From NCBI GenBank assembly GCA_031255975.1, contig JAIRRM010000108.1, positions 1 through 9,907 of the forward strand: a DNA stretch of 9,907 nucleotides, written 5' to 3'. This DNA comes from Propionibacteriaceae bacterium. Its GTDB lineage: Bacteria; Actinomycetota; Actinomycetes; Propionibacteriales; Propionibacteriaceae. A program made the translations under genes and the position numbers. Positions 5,915-9,907 of the stretch are shown here, one piece after another (position 1 is the stretch's first letter; each line of letters begins with the position of its first letter). The notes below the pieces were generated by a model that was given only the letters and a program-made list of their open reading frames with translations, had not been told where the DNA came from and searched no databases.

Positions 5915-5932
5915 GGGTTGGCTTAGCAACCC
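5915..5932. promoter_or_regulatory. Inverted repeat between the divergent DUF3039 and MFS genes (operator candidate)
   Basis: GGGTTG (5915-5920) and CAACCC (5927-5932) are perfect 6-nt inverted arms with a 6-nt centre GCTTAG. The repeat ends 19 nt before the MFS start codon, where an operator of a transporter gene would be expected. It could instead fold as a hairpin in the MFS leader. No adjacent TetR- or MarR-type regulator gene is present in the window. Confidence 0.35.
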
Positions 5933-5951
5933 CGATGAATGAGAGACTGGA

Positions 5952-7394
5952 GTGGTGACGCAGTCTGATTCAACGCCGGACAGCGCTACCAGCGACGGCC
6001 TAAAAGCGTTCGCCGATCAGCCCCTTTCGCGGAAGTTGCCACTCACGGTGTCGCTGATGGTGGGGGTGGTAGCGGTGGCCTTCGAGTCGTTGGCAGTAAC
6101 TACGGCGATGCCGAGTGTGTTCGACGATTTGGGGCATATGTCGTGGTATGCCTGGGCGTTCAGTTTGTTCATGATCGGCCAGGTGTTCGCCACCGTGGTT
6201 GCTGGACGGCTGTGTGATCGTAGTGGCGCGATGCAGCCGCTGGGGTTGGGTTTGGCCTTCTTCGGAGTCGGGCTGGTGGTGGCGGCCACTTCGCGGTATG
6301 CGTTGTGGTTCTTGGCGGCTCGATTGATTCAGGGTTTCGGGGGAGGCTTGCTCACCGTCTCCGTGATGGTGGTGCTGGCCGAAGCGTACGCGGGGCCGCA
6401 GCGAGCCAATCTGATGGCGATCTTCGCCGCCTGCTATATGGGGCCGGCGTTCATAGGCCCGTCCGTTGCCGGGTGGATGACCAACACCATCGGCTGGCGT
6501 TGGGTGTTTTGGACGCCGGTGCCGCTGGTTTTGGCCTCCGCGATCCTGGGTGTCAGACCGTTGTGGCGGCTGTACGGACACCGTGTCGGCGGTACCACCG
6601 AGAACAACCCGGTACCGCTGTGGGCGGCGGGGTTGGCGGCGCTCGGGGTGAGCGCGATGGAGGGCGGCGGCCAGTTCATCGCCGACAACGGGGTGCGCCC
6701 GTCCTATGTGTTGCTGGCCCTGGCGGGACTAGCCGCCATTGTGGTGGCGCTGCCGCGTTTGATGCCGTCGCGGTCGTGGTGGCGCGGTCGTGGCCTGTCG
6801 GCCGTGATCGGAGTGCGGTTCTCGATGGCCGGAGTGTTCTATGTGGCGCAGTCGTTCATCGTTTTGTTGCTGAAAGAGCAACGTGGTATGTCCGAGTCTG
6901 AGGCGGGTATCGCGTTGGCGATCGGTGCCGTCGGTTACGGCATCGGGGTGTTCGTACAGGGACGTACCTGGATGCGACTACGCCGCGATCAGATCATTCT
7001 CTACGGTTCGCTTTCCGCGTTGCTCGGTGTGGCGTTGATGACCGGCTATGCGGCGATGAGGGCGGACATTTACCCGCTGATACTCATCGGCATCAGCTTC
7101 ACCGCATTGGGCATGGGGTTCTCGGTCTCATCCACGTCACTTGTCACCATGACGCTTTCGCCACTGGATCGTATCGGGCGTAACACCTCCAGCTTGCAGA
7201 TCGGCGATTATCTCGGCAGCGCCTTCCTCTCTGGCACCGTCGCCGGGACGATCTACGCCGCGCTACACAATCGGGCGAGTGTGGAGGCCACCTTCGGCTG
7301 GCTCTTTGGCGTGCAGTTGGTGTTCGTGCTGCTGGCGGTGTGGTTGGCGACACGCATTGGGCCGGTGCGTAACGAATCATCTGGTGCCGATTAG
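5952..7394 (+). CDS. Major facilitator superfamily transporter, DHA2-like with about 14 membrane segments, 480 aa
   Basis: This is an inner-membrane proton-coupled transporter, probably a drug or metabolite exporter; the substrate is not readable. Residues 1-30 are a cytoplasmic head. TM1 (about 32-52) holds 'FESLAVTTAMPSV', with Glu45 where many 14-TM exporters have Asp. The motif A-like loop 'GRLCDRSGAMQPL' is at 85-97, and the antiporter motif C-like 'MGPAFIGPSVAGW' at 163-175. I count about 14 hydrophobic segments ending near 467, which fits the DHA2 group rather than 12-TM families. Two tandem GTG codons (5952 and 5955) could each start translation. Only weak purine stretches (GAGAG, GGAG) lie upstream, so the exact start is unsure. 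It is followed 57 nt later by the RDD gene, which appears to have its own promoter. Confidence 0.9.
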   Translation: MVTQSDSTPDSATSDGLKAFADQPLSRKLPLTVSLMVGVVAVAFESLAVTTAMPSVFDDLGHMSWYAWAFSLFMIGQVFATVVAGRLCDRSGAMQPLGLGLAFFGVGLVVAATSRYALWFLAARLIQGFGGGLLTVSVMVVLAEAYAGPQRANLMAIFAACYMGPAFIGPSVAGWMTNTIGWRWVFWTPVPLVLASAILGVRPLWRLYGHRVGGTTENNPVPLWAAGLAALGVSAMEGGGQFIADNGVRPSYVLLALAGLAAIVVALPRLMPSRSWWRGRGLSAVIGVRFSMAGVFYVAQSFIVLLLKEQRGMSESEAGIALAIGAVGYGIGVFVQGRTWMRLRRDQIILYGSLSALLGVALMTGYAAMRADIYPLILIGISFTALGMGFSVSSTSLVTMTLSPLDRIGRNTSSLQIGDYLGSAFLSGTVAGTIYAALHNRASVEATFGWLFGVQLVFVLLAVWLATRIGPVRNESSGAD

Positions 7395-7438
7395 TCACTG
7401 ACCCGCGGCTCTTGGCCCACCGCACCCCTGTGGCATGG

Positions 7439-7444
7439 CAGAAT
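7439..7444 (+). promoter_or_regulatory. -10 box, leaderless promoter of the RDD gene
   Basis: CAGAAT, one base off TAGAAT, is followed by 7 nt and then the GTG at 7452. There is no Shine-Dalgarno site before this GTG. A TTGGCC at 7412-7417 is a poor -35 candidate because the spacing is 21 nt. Confidence 0.45.
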
Positions 7445-7451
7445 TGAGCGC

Positions 7452-8300
7452 GTGAGCGAAACATCGTTACCCGCAGCCGGATGGTATCCAGATCCCGCCG
7501 ATCAGGCTAGGCAGCGCTACTGGGATGGCACCCACTGGACGGCCGAGACTCGCGGCGGTGTTCCCGACTTCGCGGTGGAACCGGCGACTTCGTACGCCAA
7601 CGCTGAAAATGAGTTGCACGGAGGCGATTACGGCACCCAGCCGGTGACTCCCTCCACGTATCAAGCGGAGCCCTCATCCGCGTATCAGCCCGGCGACATC
7701 ATGCCTGGCTATGGCGCGTACAACCCTGACCCGGCGTACGAGCCTCCGCGCTATGGTGGCTATGACTACAGTGGCCCGGTGACCGCTGACGGCGTGCCGC
7801 TTGCCGGCTGGTGGTGGCGGGTGTTGGCGATGGTTCTCGACGGGGCTTTGCTGACTGCTCTTGGCCAGGTTTACTCCGTGTTCCTGCCGGACTGGGGAAC
7901 TGGGTTTCAACGCTGGGTGAATGACTTTATCGACGCCGTGGAACGCGGCGCGCTGGTGTACCCGGATTTCCGAGATCCGAGCTACGACTTTGTAGGGCCA
8001 CTGTCGACTTATGCCATGGTGGCAACGGTGGTCGCACTGCTCTATTCCACGGCGATGCTGTCGTTCAAGGGGGCCACCGTCGGTATGTTGATCTGCCGAC
8101 TGCGGGTGGTGCCCGTCGATCAGGGGCTCCATGTCGGCGGGTTACCGATCGGCAAGGCGTTCCTGCGTTGCCTGGCGTATGACTTAATGGCAGCATTTGC
8201 CGTACCTTTGGTTATCAACGTCTTGTTCCCGCTGTGGGATAGAGGTCGGCAGACGCTGCATGACAAGATCGTCGGCACACAGGTTGTCCGGCTGGCCTGA
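7452..8300 (+). CDS. RDD family membrane protein with N-terminal DUF2510 domain, 282 aa
   Basis: Residues 8-33 ('AAGWYPDPADQARQRYWDG' and on to 'HWTAET') are a DUF2510 domain, a short Trp/Tyr-rich actinobacterial module often placed before membrane domains. Residues about 40-115 are a Pro/Tyr/Gly-rich linker. Residues about 117-282 form an RDD domain, with R123 and D130 in the first membrane segment (about 119-143), further segments near 186-204 and 240-261, and the closing 'DRGRQTLHDKIVGTQVV' with D271. The molecular role of RDD proteins is mostly unknown; some have been linked to ion transport. Here it probably sits in the cytoplasmic membrane with the DUF2510 tail in the cytosol. The GTG start matches the leaderless promoter. 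malQ starts 18 nt after its stop, so the two likely form an operon. Confidence 0.9.
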   Translation: MSETSLPAAGWYPDPADQARQRYWDGTHWTAETRGGVPDFAVEPATSYANAENELHGGDYGTQPVTPSTYQAEPSSAYQPGDIMPGYGAYNPDPAYEPPRYGGYDYSGPVTADGVPLAGWWWRVLAMVLDGALLTALGQVYSVFLPDWGTGFQRWVNDFIDAVERGALVYPDFRDPSYDFVGPLSTYAMVATVVALLYSTAMLSFKGATVGMLICRLRVVPVDQGLHVGGLPIGKAFLRCLAYDLMAAFAVPLVINVLFPLWDRGRQTLHDKIVGTQVVRLA

Positions 8301-8308
8301 GCAGGTAC

Positions 8309-8313
8309 GAGGG
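8309..8313 (+). promoter_or_regulatory. Ribosome binding site of malQ
   Basis: GAGGG ends 5 nt before the ATG at 8319, within the 18-nt gap after the RDD stop. It favours the ATG over the adjacent GTG at 8316 and fits translation as the second gene of an operon. Confidence 0.65.
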
Positions 8314-8318
8314 CTGTG

Positions 8319-9907
8319 ATGAGCGCCGATAGTGCTGTGATTCGGGCTTCCGAAGCCGCCGGGGTGGCCACCCGTTTTCAGGATTGGAAAGGCGTAGAGC
8401 ATGACATCCCAGAGGCTACCCAGCGCGCGGTGCTGACGGCGTTGGGGGTACGTCCCGAGGTGCCTCCGCGTGACCCATGGTTAAGGTCGTTGCCCCCCTG
8501 TGTGGTGGTGCAGCGTGAGTTTGGGGGCACGCTTGATGTGCAGGTGGACGCCGGAGCGGACGCCCAGGTGGTGTTCGAGTTGGAAGACGGCGGCTCGCAA
8601 CTGGCCGCCCAGGTGACCAACGACACCCCTGATCGTGAGGTAGGGGGACGTTGGCGCGGGCAGGCGTCGTTTCGTATTCCGGAAGGTCTGCCGCTGGGAT
8701 ACCACACGGTACGGCTCACCAGCCGGGGGCGTAGCACCACCACTCGGCTGATTGTCACTCCGGCGGCGGCACCGTTGCCAACAGCGTTGACGAATGAGCG
8801 GGTCTGGGGCTTTATGGCGCAACTGTATTCGGTGCCGTCCAAAGAATCCTGGGGTGTTGGCGACTTTGCCGACCTCGCCACGTTGGGTCGTTGGGCCGCC
8901 GGGTTGGGGGCTGATTATGTGCTCATCAACCCGATCCATGCCGGGGGTTGGGTCACCCCTATCGAGAACTCGCCGTATCTGCCGAGTTCGCGTCTGTTTT
9001 TATCGCCGCTCTACATTCGTCCCGAAGATGCACCGGGTTACGCCGAGTTGCCGGTGGCTGGCAAGGGCCATATCGCCGAACTGAAATTGGGACTGCTGGC
9101 AGAGGTGGTCGAGTCCCCACACATCGAACGCGATCAGGCCTGGTTGGCAAAGCGTACGGCGCTACGTCGCGTATTCGACGCCGGGATGCCCGCGCGGTTC
9201 CAGGAAGAGTTCGACGCCTTCCGCGCTGCTAAGGGGCAACGCTTGACGTACTTCGCCGCATGGTGCGTGTTCAGCGAACTGTACGGTGACGACTGGCGCA
9301 ACTGGGAGCCGATGCTACGGAATCCCGCTTCGCCGCAGACCGCCCGTACTATCGCTGCGCACGCTACCGAGGTGGCGTTTGTGGAGTGGTTGCAGTGGGT
9401 GGCGGATCGGCAGTGGGCCGCCGCCCAGGCCGCCGCCAAAGCGGCGGGGATGCGCATCGGTATCATCACCGATCTGGCGGTGGGTGTCAGCAAAGGTGGT
9501 GCGGACGCCTGGATGTTGGCCGACAGCTATGCGAGCGGCATCACCGTCGGAGCGCCACCGGATGCTTACAACCAACTAGGACAGGAGTGGGGGCAGCCGC
9601 CGTGGCGGCCCGACCGCATGGCCGAACTGGGTTACCAGCCGTTCGTGGATGTGATCCGCGCTACCTTGGCACACGCCGGAGGAGTGCGTATCGACCATAT
9701 TCTCGGTGAGTTTCGGCTTTGGTGGGTGCCGGAAGGTCTCACCTCCGATCAGGGCACGTATGTGCGCTGCGATCATGAGGCGCTCATCGGCATACTGGCG
9801 CTGGAAGCCGCTCGTACCGGGGCACTGGTGGTGGGTGAGGATCTTGGCACTATCGAACCGTGGGTGCAGGGCTATCTTGGCGGACGTGGCGTGCTGGGTA
9901 CCGGCGT
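8319..9907 (+). CDS. malQ: 4-alpha-glucanotransferase (amylomaltase, GH77), 5' part cut by the window end
   Basis: MalQ transfers alpha-1,4-glucan segments between maltodextrins in the cytoplasm during maltose/starch or glycogen use. The visible 529 residues comprise an N-terminal beta-rich extension (about 1-155), usual in actinobacterial and enterobacterial MalQ but absent from short amylomaltases, and then the GH77 barrel from about 160 ('RVWGFMAQLYSV', Trp163). Conserved blocks are 'NSPYLPSSRLFLSPLYI', 'ITDLAVGVSKGGADAW' and 'GAPPDAYNQLGQEWGQPPW'. The nucleophile is expected at Asp459 in 'VRIDHILG' and the acid/base at Glu507 in 'VVGEDLGTI'. The third catalytic Asp and the C-terminus lie beyond the window. 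The frame is open throughout with no frameshift. It is probably co-transcribed with the RDD gene; no sugar-responsive regulator or operator is apparent. Confidence 0.96.
   Translation, partial: MSADSAVIRASEAAGVATRFQDWKGVEHDIPEATQRAVLTALGVRPEVPPRDPWLRSLPPCVVVQREFGGTLDVQVDAGADAQVVFELEDGGSQLAAQVTNDTPDREVGGRWRGQASFRIPEGLPLGYHTVRLTSRGRSTTTRLIVTPAAAPLPTALTNERVWGFMAQLYSVPSKESWGVGDFADLATLGRWAAGLGADYVLINPIHAGGWVTPIENSPYLPSSRLFLSPLYIRPEDAPGYAELPVAGKGHIAELKLGLLAEVVESPHIERDQAWLAKRTALRRVFDAGMPARFQEEFDAFRAAKGQRLTYFAAWCVFSELYGDDWRNWEPMLRNPASPQTARTIAAHATEVAFVEWLQWVADRQWAAAQAAAKAAGMRIGIITDLAVGVSKGGADAWMLADSYASGITVGAPPDAYNQLGQEWGQPPWRPDRMAELGYQPFVDVIRATLAHAGGVRIDHILGEFRLWWVPEGLTSDQGTYVRCDHEALIGILALEAARTGALVVGEDLGTIEPWVQGYLGGRGVLGTG

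Noticed and set aside
6000..6581. Minus-strand 193-codon open frame opposite the MFS gene
   Set aside because: His/Arg/Gln-rich translation with no domain; antisense shadow of a clear membrane transporter.
8378..8939. Minus-strand open frames of 152-167 codons inside malQ
   Set aside because: malQ is open and conserved throughout; these frames are low-information shadows.

Overview
The window reads as ordinary chromosomal core sequence from a member of the Actinomycetota. The evidence is the GC-rich composition, heavy use of GTG starts, the actinobacterial gene set (DUF5719, DUF3499, DUF3039, DUF2510-RDD, MalQ with an N-terminal extension) and several start codons that sit 6-8 nt after a TANNNT-like -10 box. 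I cannot name a genus. No RNA gene, CRISPR array, insertion sequence or phage gene was seen.

Left part (1-3040): a DUF5719 protein gene enters from the left edge. It is followed by a convergent, catalytically degenerate Zincin_1-type 'metallopeptidase', a divergent DUF3499 zinc-ribbon protein, a HAD-type phosphomannomutase-like enzyme and a Trm112-like zinc-ribbon protein. This order matches the conserved actinobacterial block around the GDP-mannose precursor genes. The mutase slot, however, holds a eukaryote-like HAD enzyme rather than the usual PGM/PMM-superfamily ManB, and the block ends after Trm112.

Middle part (3045-5862, minus strand): a two-gene ABC-2 exporter consists of an ATPase and a permease with a roughly 210-residue Pro/Gln-rich N-terminal tail. 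Upstream of it, on the same strand, is a small DUF3039 protein.

Right part (5952-9907, plus strand): a 14-TM MFS transporter, a DUF2510-RDD membrane protein, and a 4-alpha-glucanotransferase (malQ) that runs off the right edge.

Expression layout: genes that appear to begin transcription units have a -10 box 6-8 nt before the start codon, implying leaderless mRNAs. Genes inside operons (Trm112, ABC permease, malQ) have clear Shine-Dalgarno sites. Likely units are PMM-Trm112, ABC ATPase-permease and RDD-malQ. No gap longer than 300 bases lacks a gene; the longest is the 173 nt between DUF3039 and the ABC ATPase. I found no convincing evidence of a wholly new multi-gene system. The best leads are the leaderless/SD split, the displaced phosphomannomutase and two operator-like dyads.
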